Below, piece by piece: positions 46,525 through 59,025 of a stretch of 64,000 nucleotides of DNA; position 1 is the stretch's first letter, and each line of letters opens with the position of its first letter. The notes below the pieces were generated by a model. The model did not search any database. It was given only the letters and a program-made list of their open reading frames with translations, and was not told the origin of the DNA. This DNA is from Neelides folsomi (lineage: Eukaryota > Arthropoda > Collembola > Neelipleona > Neelidae), in assembly GCA_034687125.1 (NCBI GenBank), contig JAQGBZ010000005.1, positions 62,001 through 126,000 on the forward strand, written 5' to 3'. The position numbers were made by a program, and so were the translations under genes.

Positions 46525-48328
46525 TTAAACATCAGTGTCAGAATATCGAGTGAATGTGAAGACGACCCAAACAAAGTAAATAAGGATAATGAAGTCACAG
46601 CCAGCGACAATGAGAAAGACTGTGAGGGACAAGTTGATTTCCAACTCATTAGTCATGATACACAGAAATGCTCCTCCGATCGCCATCATCACCCAAATTT
46701 GAATTAAAACCCAAATTTTCGCAATTGTTCTCCCACCCTGAAATCAATCAAGATTAAATAATAAATGAATTTTTAAAAATGAATTTGTACTTATTATTTC
46801 TTTTTAGAGGACAAGTGGCACAGACAAACTAATTAATTTTGTCATTTACTCAACAAAATAAATAAAAATTAAATAACTATTCAACTTTTAAGACCACCTG
46901 AGGAAAAGAGAGCCAAAATGTGTCAATTTGATATTTAAAAGTGATCTCAAGAGAATACCTGAGAATGATCAATTGAATGATTTGATTCTCTTGATCCTGA
47001 GTTATTTTGCAGTGTCCATATTAAACCACTCATGTCATTCCATCGTCGGCTCTCACCAACGGACTCTGACTTCACTTTCATCATTTTCACACATCGGTCC
47101 TACTCTCATTGACAGGATGTTTAAGTATTGGTGGGTTATTTTTCCCAATTACCTTTTCCGCAGCGAGAAGAAGCCAGAAGCTCATAAGGAATTGAAGGAA
47201 CCCTCCGATTAGGGCCGTGGCACTGCATGAAATGAGGATTCGGAAGATCACGTCCAGATCGTACAATCCGGTCGTGCCTCCGAAGAAGGTATTCACTTGG
47301 TGCAGGAGGTCTGAGCAAATTTAAATTCATTAGCAATTGCATTCACTCTGGTGAAGTAAAGTTGGTTAACTTTACCTGTGGCTGTTTTGAGAGTCGGATT
47401 GATTCGGGCTTGGAGTGCTTTATGAAGAACCCAACTGCTTACAGCTCCAACTCCTAATCCTATTAACTAAAGAAAAATAACATTTATATAATTTTTTTAA
47501 ATTATTATATTTACATATGGTAGAACAATAAGTATTTATACTTGTTTTCTTAATTAGCTTCAGAAGATATTTGAACAATTAAGAGAAATGTAAATTATAT
47601 AAGCTAGATATTTCTACTTTATTCCTGTTTATTATGATTGAAGTTTCATTTTTAGATTGGAATTAACTTATGAAATGGAAAGGTGTAGACGAAAAGGAAA
47701 TGCATTATTTAACATATTGGAGATTATGAAGAAAGGGAAAATGTCTGAAAGTATTTATAATGAGGATTACTCATCGCCGAATGACTGAACTCATTGATAT
47801 TTATTATTTCAAACCCTTACATCAAACCAGCGTAAATTGACGCTAAATCTTTATAATCTTTATATATGAATATTTTATTGTTGTTCAACATCAACGTATT
47901 GCAAATATGAGTATAAATACAATTTGCCAAAAGTACTATACTTATTGTAGCACAATCATATCATTTTATTTTTCATTCTATGCATCTGTATGTGTAGTAT
48001 ATTGTATAACTACCTACTACACTCTACTCTCTACTGTATAGAAAGAGTTAATAATTATTAATGAAGATATTTAGTGTTTAGTGGATATTAATATGTGGGC
48101 ATTAATTTAATCTATAAAACTTTTTTCCTTTTCTATTGTATGACTGCTAAAATTAAAAAAATTACAATATTTAAAAGAATATTAATAATTTAATTTGCCG
48201 TTAAACAAAATCTGTTAAAAATGAATTTTTGTGAATATTTAATTAATAAATTGAATTCTTACGATCGATAGAAGAGCAACCAATTTGACTCCACTTGTAG
48301 GTGAGAGACAGCAACATCCATTCACCAT
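46525..48328 (-). CDS. four-transmembrane protein, arthropod-type, function unknown
   Basis: Exons 48328-48263, 47466-47376, 47310-47153 and 46737-46525 give 175 residues. The protein begins MVNGCCCLSPTSGVKLVALLSI, a cysteine-rich cytosolic start that is likely palmitoylated, leading into TM1 (about 14-34). TM2 is about 69-101 (VIFRILISCSATALIGGFLQFLMSFWLLL, read across short pieces), TM3 about 113-130 (VLIQIWVMMAIGGAFL) and TM4 about 143-166 (VFLIVAGCDFIILIYFVWVVF). It ends RYSDTDV. The layout (CC-rich start, TM1, loop, TM2-4) resembles small tetraspan proteins of arthropods of DUF4728 type or lysosomal LAPTM-like type, but I see no decisive motif. The first intron is 796 bases, the rest short. 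Confidence 0.75.
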
Positions 48329-51300
48329 TTTGAACTTTTCCGAGATTACTGACGAGTATCGTTACAAATGAACACACTTAATGGCAAATGGTCACAAAAA
48401 ATAATCTTCCACACAAATACTCTTATACTTAAAGTTAGAGAGTATTAGGGACGATTAAGGGAGCATTGCTTCAATTAATAAATTATCCGAAATTCAAGAA
48501 ACAAATTAATCCAATATTTGAATAAACTTTCATGTTTTAATTAAAAGATTAATTAACTAAATATATTAATTAATATTTAACTAACTGAAAAACAGAATTA
48601 AAATGAAAAAATGACGGATCTTGAATTGAGATTTTAAGGAAAGGAAATCTTATGTTCTTTCTCTCATTCCTTCTTGAGTTGAACTGTGGAGCCTCACCTT
48701 CCTTCCTCACCTCCTTTCTCATCTAATGCTAATGAGGAGTCTTCATCCCACTTCCCAGAATACAAAATTATCATGTCTACTCATTTTCTTAAACTATCTG
48801 ACTTACACTTACATTTACTTAATGGGAGTTGAATCACTGGAATGTATACCAATTTTACCTAGAACAATTTTTCATTGATTAAAATTACAGAACAGAATGC
48901 ATACATATGTAATTCTAATTGTAATTTAATTCATATTTTTCCTTAAAGCTAATAATAACACTAAAAATCAGATCTCAATATTTGTTCCATATTAAGAACG
49001 TAAGATATTTGTAAATTTGTGATTGTTACAATGAGTCATTTTACAAAAATGTTTTAAAGATCGTTACATTAGTCATCAAACAGTTTCGGTAGTAAACTGA
49101 TTATCAAGTGTTGTTTTTCACTAATTTTATGCTCAATATTTTGTTGGCATTTTGGGCATTTTGTGATTCATTCTTCTTTCTATTCATCGTCTTTTGCCAG
49201 TTTTATATGAATCATTATGCTAATTATGAAAATTGTAGAATGAAGTTCAAAATGAGTAAATTGTTGTAAGAATAAAATGTTCAACTAATTGTAATTGTAA
49301 GTACTCCAAAACTAATTCATTTGTTTTTGTGTTTATTTAACTTTAAGTCGCACGGAGCATGGACATAAGGACATAACATAATATGACAAGGACGAACAAG
49401 GTTTTTAAGCTATTTAAATAGTAAATGGAAAGTTTCATCATAAGTACTTAACCATGATTGAAATTTTCGCTGTTGGGTGCGATTAAACACTGGAAATACA
49501 AGAAAGTAAAGTAAGTAAAGATGTGTTTAAAAACAACTTACACAACTTGAACTAAAATGCGCATTATCATTTAATACACATAGCCAGACCATCTCTACCA
49601 TAATGTTACTGATTATATCAGTAATTATTTTAAAAACGAAATAAAGAATATTTTATAATCATTAAACTATTTTAATAAACTATTTGTAATTTACCGTTAT
49701 AATAAATTATCATACAAGCTTCAAAAAGTTAATGATATTAAACATACGAAGTAAATATTTATATCGGATCTTAGATTTGAAATTTCTTTCAACCTTGTGC
49801 CTAAAATGACCCGTCATTTCCTCCAGCTTAATGATTTTTTAAATTGTGCCATTACCAATTTTATAAACATCCGGTGTTCCTTTCTCTTTTTCTAAATCAA
49901 TTATCTCTTAATGACCATACCATACCATGCTATATGGAATTAACTTAACTTACGGAGCTTCAAAGGAAAAACCCAAAATGCCACTGACAGACTTACTGCA
50001 AATATCATACTAACTTATAATATTAGGTAAATGCAAATAAATTTCTAAAATATTTTTGTTTTGTGCAAGAAAGGAAAAGATAAAAATGAAAACAATTTCT
50101 AGTCATTGGAATTTTGTAAAAACAAATAACTTCCAATCATTTCTGCATGTGAAGAAGCAAACTCAAGAAGGAAAAAGAGAGTTTTAAATCATGTAAAGAA
50201 AGAGTTGCGAACGGGGAGTTGAGATTTCCTTTAGTTAGCACGTGTATGCGACACATAAATACACATCTCCCATCTCAGGTAGGCTTAAATAATAAATATA
50301 AGTTAAGCATTGGTTAAGCTTAGACATTGGTTGTTAGTTATGTATATTATTAATGTGTAGCGAACTGTGATGTGTTTCATATCCTCTTTGGGTTCCTTGG
50401 GTTTCTCTCCCCCTTACAAACAATGAGAGTCGGTCGTAAGGAGTTTGAAGTGCTAAATGCTATTTGGCCTCATTAAAATCCTTCCACTTCCTCTTCTTTC
50501 AACAACTCCAGAGACACTTAAAGGATTATCATCCTTCCTCTCATTACATTCACAATTATGTCAGTAGGATCAATTAGAATTACATTCAGACAACATGAAT
50601 TTGCTAATTCCGAACTTTGTATTTCCATTATATTATTAAATAGAAAGAATTCCTTTTCCTTTAGAAAGAGTTTCTTTTAAGGGTTTCTTTATTTCTTGCT
50701 TGATTGTCTGACAATGAACTGACTTTGAATAGGATTTTAATTTTTCGTTGAGAAAATAATATATTTTAATAATTATTAAATTGTATTTTTTAAAATCCAT
50801 TTTTGAACTTTAAAAGTTCTGTTACAATTACCTGTATGTTTTTGAATGTTTGACATAATTTAAAGGTTGTTGGCATTTGGGATGTTAATTATGAGTGTAT
50901 TCAAGTCAGGGATAAGATGAATTTCCTCACGCAACGCGCTACGCTTTTCGCACTCACTGCATATTTTCGTTGATAACTTATACGCACAAGAAGGGTAATT
51001 AAAGCATGAATGCTAATGCTAATCCGCTATTCCTATCAACTTGTTCTCGACTGCAACTTTGATAATATTCAACATAAGTTTGATATCCGAATAGGTGTTG
51101 ACGTTTTATGCGTTCGCATTTATCACGATTAATATTTAATTTATAATTCCATACATGAGGAATCATAATTAATTTGAAAAAATAAACAAGAAAACAAGTT
51201 GAAACATATTTTAGGGCATATTTTGGTAAATAATTGTAAAATAATACTTAAAGTTAGTTGTGGACTAATTAATAAACAAGGTTATGAAATTTTGGCATTT

Positions 51301-52041
51301 CCGACAAGCAGATGCATGAGAAAATTAATTAATAAAAATTAATTATTGAATATTCCATTGTATCACGTTCAATTTATTTTCTGTTTTATTTTCCAATACC
51401 TAAACCATCAATATTTTGATTATAAAAATATCTAGAATTTCCAAACCGTAAAAGTTACAATAAATAACATAATTTAAAATGGTAACACAAAACAAGACAA
51501 AAACATTATAAATTCTACTGTTGTAAGAATATAATCTTACACATAACCATTAAAAGTATTATTATATAAATGCAATTAAAAAACAACATAATAATTTATA
51601 TCATAAATCATATTATGCATCAATGTTTTATACCAAAGAAAACATTTCATACGTAATACATCCTAACCTACATAACAAATTGTTTTTTAAATATATTTAT
51701 CTCTAATAATAAAAGCAACTCATTTCGTAAAAATGTTAATGTTCTTCAAAATAAGGATTAATACCTTGCATAATAAATAATTTAAGAAGATTCTGAATAT
51801 ATACAAATACATTACAACAGGTACTCGACTACATGAATAAACACAAAAAGATGTTTGCTTACCACACCAAACAAATTACCCTATGTTTTTATGTATATAA
51901 CATAATTTACTAAATAAACTCATATTTTTTCTTAAAAAACTCTTGACATTAAGATTAATTAACCATTTCACCAGATAATAATTAAAATGAAATTCATGTA
52001 ATTAAAACATAAGGTTGAACATTCAAGTGCTCCGTGAAATG
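48329..52041. other. largest gene-free stretch of the window
   Basis: About 3.7 kb with no recognisable coding region, tRNA, transposon end or satellite. It is AT-rich throughout with slightly less AT-rich patches near 48640-48760, 50200-50580 and 50920-51120, which could be regulatory. The right part holds the 3' UTR of the ZP gene. Confidence 0.55.
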
Positions 52042-55000
52042 TCATGGTCTGTAAACTGAAGAATCTCTTGCGTATTTCATATGATGAATGTGCTGATTTC
52101 CTCCATTCGGTTTTCCCTTTTCAAGAGCTGAAACTTGATCTGCTAAAATAACCATTAAATTTAATTAAAACCCCCAAAATTTACATTTAATAGAATTACA
52201 ATTCTATTTATTCTATTGTTAATTAACAGTAAGATAAATAAATATTTTGTAAATTTAATTCTCCATACCTTTTCTCACAGCGACGGGTTGTTGATGGCCA
52301 ACATAAATTGAAACATCTTTTTCTGAAGCATTTTTCCTCAGCCGATAGCTCAAAGCACAAGACATAATTCCAGCACCAACAGCAGCCATTAGAGCAAAAA
52401 GAGTTGCAGTGGCCCAACCACGACATTCATATGTTTGTCCAAGGATTTGAGAACTCCGGTAGTATTCTGTATCATAAATAAAATACAGGTAATATTAAGA
52501 TTTATGTTTTTTTGTTAAAATAAGTAAAAACTTTACAGTTGACGTATCACAACAAAGTGAGTTTTTTACCTGCGGGCATCAAAACGGAAAATCCAATGTT
52601 GTCCCCAAACTTCGTGCTTTGCGAGTCTTTGTCAAACCCATCGGCAAGGCGAGATTTTTTAGAAATGATTTTATTATTGTGGAGTAGATGTTTCAACCCA
52701 TGGGGTTCTTTCTCAGTTTCTGACTCGGACTCATTCAATTCTGGTTTTTTAATTGGAGTGTCAACGGGTTTCCAATGTTGAGAAATAGGAGAACTATACT
52801 CGGCACTTGAGTTCCCACTAATCATGTGGGTTCCGGGTGTTGGAATGTCACGTCTTTTTCTCCCATATCCAGAGGGCTGGTAAACATCCATGCAAAATTC
52901 CTGAGAATTTGGAAAAGATTCAGGTTAACAATTTCGCAACTTTGAAGATTCTAATGTACGCTTTCAGTGCCGGCCTGTGAGTTTCAGTTTTTTGATGAAT
53001 TCAACTAAAATTGTGTAATTATAAACATCAAAGTGCTTTTGCAATTTTACTACATTATTTAATGCTAAATCCACAAAATACCAATATTGGTATAATCCAA
53101 TTCCCTTGAGTATTTATAGGAATATTTTTAACTGTGTAAAATTGTGTGAAAATTGTTACAAATTACAACTAAAATATATTACAACATACCGATAGTTCTG
53201 CTTAATATTCAATATACAGGATTGTTAGTAAAATGCTATATAAAAAAATGACTTTCTGGTTAGTTAACCTCTATGTTCAAATTGTCAGTCTTAGATGGAG
53301 AATCATAAACTCCTCTTACTGGATGACAATCTTGGGATTCCATGCAGGCTTTGATCTGCGTGTGAAGCCACAAAGTATTCTTTTCTCCCATGTTGGACAG
53401 AAGGAAGGCCTCAAAGTCCAAAACCACTTCATTGGAACGATCTTTGTATCGGTAGGGCTGCTTTGGGATAATCGACGCAAGCTCTGGATTACGACATCTG
53501 AAAAACAAAGAACGTCGAATTGATTTAAAACATAATTTTAATAAATAAAGTTATATAGTAATTAAATCATAGATCAATTCGTGACTTGAAATCCTTTAAA
53601 GAAAAGATTAAATAAGCTTAAAACTGATTTTAACTTTGAATTGCCAATAAAAATATTCTCACCCTTCTTTGACTAATGAAACGGCTCCTTCGGCTGTTGG
53701 ATCTTTGGGATCTGGAGAAACTGAAACTTCCATAAGTTTTGCATGCTGCCAAGCTGGAAAACAAATTAATTAAAAATAAATAGACGCACGGCAAAAACAT
53801 AACTGATTAAATTAGTTGACGAATTTTAAAATTTAAAATAATCAAAATTTTATTAACCAGAGTCAGAGTTGATTCTTGCTCTCAGCTGAAGACGTGTTCC
53901 AATTGGTACAGCTTGGTCCACTGGGAGTTCATGTGAGTCAATTCCGGTAATGTACGCACCAGCAGGAACACTGCGACCTCCATTTGGACTCGAATTGTAA
54001 CCTGGGCCAGTTTCTCTAAACAGAGCCACTTCGTATTCAAGTCGGCCCGGAGATTCCTCCACAATTCCACTAACTCTTGCCCCAGAGGGTCTAAAACAAT
54101 TACTCGTTTAATGTCAGTTAATGTCTTTTATAATTATGGTTTAAATTGTAGGTTTCCATTTAAACATGGAACAAAAAATTGTCACGTACATGCTACCGGC
54201 AAATCCTGCCGCTTTTGACTGAAGAATCGTTGGAGTGGGAGGTTTACACATAATGATAACTTCCTGCAAACACGTTAAAAGTTTTATTAACCAAATATTC
54301 ACATAATATAATCTATGTAGTTAAAGTTGGGTTAAAAAATCGATTTTTCTAAAGGCAATTTAACAAGTTATTAAAAGCTAACATGGAAGACCAGACCAAG
54401 GCCTCTCGTATCTTATAAAATTAGAAGCTACGATTTTAAGATAATAATTATTTTAAATGCAGAGCGACGTTGATATTTCATTAAAACTTGAACAATTTTG
54501 TTCTTTGTTTTAGCTTTTCATTGCATTTTTTGCAAGGTTGGATTACGAGGTAAAACTGCGTAATGAGTGAGATGCATTTTAACGAGTTGATACAAAAAGC
54601 CAATTAGGTTCATAAATACACAGCAGAGTAAAATTTTGCTCGCTTTTACGAGGTATAAAATAAATGAGTCTAACTTGGTCACTGAGCATCACAACTCCAG
54701 GAAGTTGAGGAAACCACACACGGACATGAATGAAACCCTATAAAGGAAAAAAACATTTTTAGTAAACTTACAACAGAAAATTATATCATACTCACATTTA
54801 TCCTTACAGTTTCTTATTTTACATTATAATAACCAACAAAATGATTCTTATTGGATACTAGTCTCAAAAATTATTTTATTAATTGACCAACTTACTTAAG
54901 CTTCAACATTGTAATTCGTACTATATTATTAATTGTAAATGTAAGTATCCGATAAATCTAAAGTAAATAATTTATTCAATAAAATCTTGTGTGTTCTTTA

Positions 55001-57045
55001 AGATCCTAATAATCAAAATTGTTAAATCCTTATTAATTAAACAAAGAGGATTGTTAACTCATTAAATCGTGAATCTACACGGGTAAAAGCAGAAACCTGA
55101 GATCTTTGTTTCCTAACTAGCAGGGGTTGTTGGAAAAGGGTAAGAGTTCAATTCAAAGGAACTCCACAGGTTGGGAAAGGAACTCAACTTAAAACGCGAC
55201 TTCATTGTGATTCTCAAATTACGAGGATTCCAAGACAACATCTGATTTATATTGAGAAGGATCGTTCTTTGCCCTCTGTGACTTTTAAAGGTCTAATGAA
55301 TAGAAGTTTAAAGGAAGAAACTCCCAAAGGGTTTTTCTGCTCCCTACGGCACTTCACTCACAAATTGTGAGTAAACGAAATAATTGTTTTTGACAAAACA
55401 ATCACTTGCATTTCCTTCAACGTCTCGTCCAAAGACAATCAAATTGTGTAATCAGCCCTTTGTCTGATTGTCCTCAAGTTGTTGAAGCTCTCAAGCTCAG
55501 GTTTAATGTTTCTTTGTTTTTCACTCCTAGTGATCGAACCGGAAGAGATTTGCGACAATTTGGCTCACTCGATATCTTGCATATCTTCAAACCAAGTTGA
55601 GATCCCTAATATAGGTATACTCAAATACTCATCTGTCTTAGCGGTTATCTTCAGAACTCCTTTTTTTCAAAGTGCGGAATTGTCTTTCTTTTATGAGCAT
55701 AAAGTGAACGTCCTTTGAGTCATAAAATATCTAAATGCATACCGTGCCAAGTATGCAAAATTACCAATATCGTAACTTGAGAGCATTTGGAAACTCTAAA
55801 TGCTAAATATTTATACCTATTATTATTTTAATCTCTGTTTAAACTCGAATTAAAATGAATAATCATGCCATTTTATAGTCACCTGTTACATATAAATGTT
55901 AGTACTATACATAAAAGCATATGCAAAAATAACCCAATGGTCTGAAAATCCAATACGTAAATTATCATTACTACGTACTTGTAATTAAAACATAAAATAG
56001 TATTGCAAGTAAAATAGCTTTTGAATCCAATTGTTCAGGTTACACCTGCCTTTATGGTAAACGCATGAATGAATAAATCTATTCTCAGATACATTTTTAG
56101 ATCATTGCTGCAGCCATGAAACATTGTCGCGACTCATTTTGGTGTAAAGTGTAATGAGACTTTTCTCACGCGTAACTTTATGTGTCTTTTAGCGGATATT
56201 GGTCACATCTGCCGTTACAATGAACCCGCATACGTTCAACATCCATTTTGACATTTGTTAACTAAAAGTTCTAATTTCAATCCTCACATATCTTATCACA
56301 CCTCAAACTTATAATTCTCATGCTACATAGGATTGTACACTACCTGTATAGATGTAAAATAACATACAATAGGTATACATACATTCTATGTTACCCATTT
56401 TAGCTACAAATACTTCTTATAACGAGAGTATAACGTCATATGATTAAGATTAAAGTTGTATTTTTATTGTACTATTTAAATATATTTAAGTACCTAGATA
56501 GAAAAATGGTCAACTTACATTTCTTTTGAGCACTCCGCATTGTGAAAAATCAGTAATCCTTAAAATGGAAACTCTCCCAGAGGCGTCAGTCGGGTCGGTA
56601 TAAATTTGACAAGGAGATTCTTTGGAGATGTCTTGAGACACTAAAAGATCCCTGGCGATTGCTGTTCCACGGTCATCAGCAAATATGGGAGATCCTCTGA
56701 AGCCATCAGGTTTCCTCAGGCGAGCTGTCAGAATTTCCTTCCCGCCTGATCCCATTGTACAATCAATGTCAGCCACTGCAAAATAATAAATAACAAATCA
56801 AACAATATGACACATTTAAAAACTTTTTATTCTACTAACGAGAATTAGATTGATTTTACTCAAATCACCGATAAGTAATTCCTAATTACATATTACACTT
56901 TTATCTCAAAACGAAATAAAATGAATATATTGTAAAAGAAAGTAAACTTACCCTCGTAGTCTTGCCCATTGGTCATTGTGAACCGGAAAGCCGCAACAAA
57001 GACCAACAATTTTAGTAACATACTTGTTGCTTGTTTTGTATACAT
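52042..57045 (-). CDS. zona pellucida (ZP) domain transmembrane protein
   Basis: Ten exons (57045-56952, 56775-56519, 54737-54675, 54263-54190, 54090-53858, 53753-53663, 53497-53320, 52900-52570, 52466-52269, 52142-52042) give 539 residues, or 531 if the ATG at 57021 is used. An N-terminal hydrophobic signal (MLLKLLVFVAAFRF) precedes the ZP domain: VADIDCTMG, SPCQIYTDPTDASG, CGVLKRN, GFIHVRVWFPQLPGVV, IIMCKPPTPT, FRETGPGYNSSPNG, VPIGTRLQLRARI, CRNPELASIIP and the disulfide-rich C-terminal end KACMESQDCHP...EFCMDVYQP. A furin-type site GRKRR (about 335-339 in the 531-residue numbering) is followed by a Ser/Glu-rich linker, a transmembrane helix (ATATLFALMAAVGAGIM) and a short tail. This order is standard for apical matrix/cuticle ZP proteins, which are released by cleavage and polymerise. 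The role in cuticle or epithelial shape is inferred. Confidence 0.92.
54738..56518. other. long intron 2 of the ZP gene, with a less AT-rich block
   Basis: 1,781 bases, by far the longest intron of this gene. The 55090-55710 part is less AT-rich and contains overlapping plus-strand frames of 64 and 79 codons without recognisable domains. It could be an enhancer; no gene can be supported. Confidence 0.5.
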
Positions 57046-59025
57046 TACTAAATATTCAATACGACTTCTAAAAGTCTTCTATAAAGTTCAAAAAATCTTT
57101 CCCTTAAACTTATTTATTTTAATCAGTCAACGAATCACATTAAAGTTCATGTCCACATTTAATTTTTCAATACATACAAAAAAAGTTTCAAAAAATCTAT
57201 TAATCTTTAAAGTCACAATTTTAATAATAAATCTTAAAATATAAAAAGCAATCGGAGAATATGTTTGGTCGAAGTGAAGAAGAGAAGTGACGGAATTTCT
57301 CTGATGTCCCGCTATAAATAAAATGGGCTGAATGTGAGTGGGTAAGGAATTAAATGTGTACGTGGATCTCCACTTCCTCCTCCACACACATCTTGAGAAG
57401 ATGATGAGGAAGGGAGGGACATCAACTGGATCTCCCAAAAGCCTACTCAAACCCTTCACAATTTACATATATAAAAGTTAATGTTGGTTATATCTCAAAT
57501 CCCTCGTTCCTCATCCCCGCCGACGAGGAAGAGACGGAAAGAGACGCAGAGAGTGAGGGGGGACAAGGGGGATTTAATTGAAAGACGTATCTCCCAATTG
57601 TGAACGACTTCAAAGAAGGGAAGAAAGAGGAAAATGAAGTAAAATGGTAATCCGAGTGAATCCAACCAGCAGGTTGTTCCTCTGGTGCAAAAAGGAAGAG
57701 TTTCCGTCCTCGTCTTTCTGAGTCCTGTTGAAAGCTTTTGTTCGCCCTCATCTTTATCCTTTTCAATGGGTGAGGAGCTGACTAAGATGGGTGACGGAGA
57801 TCTGATGAGGATTCGCTACTTTAACTTTCATACTCAACGGCCCTCTTCATCAACCTCGCCGGGTCTTTTTCCACAACATGACTCTTTGACTCGATTTACT
57901 GCAATTCACCTTCGTGTTTTGGTCCATAAAGGACAATTGGGAAACAAGTTGAAGGATCCAAGAAATCAGTAAATATATTTAAATCATTTTACAGCAATTG
58001 AGAAAAGAATGATTGTCTACAAAATTCCAATCTATGTAAACTAAATACAAAGCAAAAGAAGTGTAAATTGCTTCGGTGTGACAAAAGTGTAAATTTTGTC
58101 ATTTAAAATCAAATAAATCAACAAGTGTCAACTTGTACTCAAATTCTACATAGAAGAATTTATATATTTGCTTATCAAATGCGTTATCGTGTTATGCCAT
58201 TTGGAAGAATATACAGAATGGATATACAGATGTACAGATGTGCTATTGTAATAGAGTAAGTATATAAGATAACATAGAATTAAAGGTAGTTTAATAAGTA
58301 ATAAGTAGAGTATTCTAAAGGTGATTCTCGAAGCATGAAGAGACAGAAGACGAAACGAAGTTGGGATACGCAATTCTCTACGTGTATTTGCGGTTAGATG
58401 AATTTCAATTTGAAGAATTCTTCAAACTTTTTTACACCTTCAATTACCAATGGGGCTTCGGATGAGTAGATTTTATTTGGCTCTCCCATCACTAAATCAT
58501 TAGACCATCAAATTCCAATAAATGGGTAAATGAAAGAAAATTGCTAAAAATAAGTATTACGGGTATTACCTAATACTTATCAAATATATATTCAAATATG
58601 TCTCGTTTTTATATATAACAAGTAAAAAAGTATAATTTGTAAAAAAAGTAAAGGGTTTGGTAGGTAGACAAATTGTCAGTTCCTTGTACTTGACTTGACT
58701 TGCGAATAATTATGACTTATGTATTTGCAAAGGATTAGTAAAATTTTGTATTTGTAGGTACATTAAATTGTGCAATAATAATTTGATAAGTGAGCTTTGG
58801 GTATTTGAAATAATGATGTTCAAATATTTTGTTAATTTTTACGACATTTGACTTTATTTTATTACTAACAATGCTTTAAATAACTTCTACATTTAGGAAC
58901 AAACAATATATTTTTAACCTATAAATATTTTTAACTTTGACGAACATTGTAATTTTCGTGTATTCTGCCATATTTAAATTAAAGTATTTTGTGGTTTAAT
59001 TATACCATTAATTAGTTTTTTAATT
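57046..59025. other. divergent intergenic region ZP gene / gustatory receptor
   Basis: About 2 kb. The part 57250-57970 is less AT-rich. It contains CTATAAATA (about 57312-57320) and TATATAAAAG (57468-57477) on the plus strand, and a plus-strand open frame with internal ATG (about 57768-57972, 68 codons, MGEELTKMGDGDLMRIRYFN) of unknown status. The rest (57980-59025) is AT-rich with nothing recognised. Confidence 0.5.
57468..57477 (+). promoter_or_regulatory. possible TATA box
   Basis: TATATAAAAG is a close match to a strong TATA element on the plus strand. The only frame downstream is the unassigned one at about 57768-57972, so a transcript from here is a guess. Confidence 0.3.
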
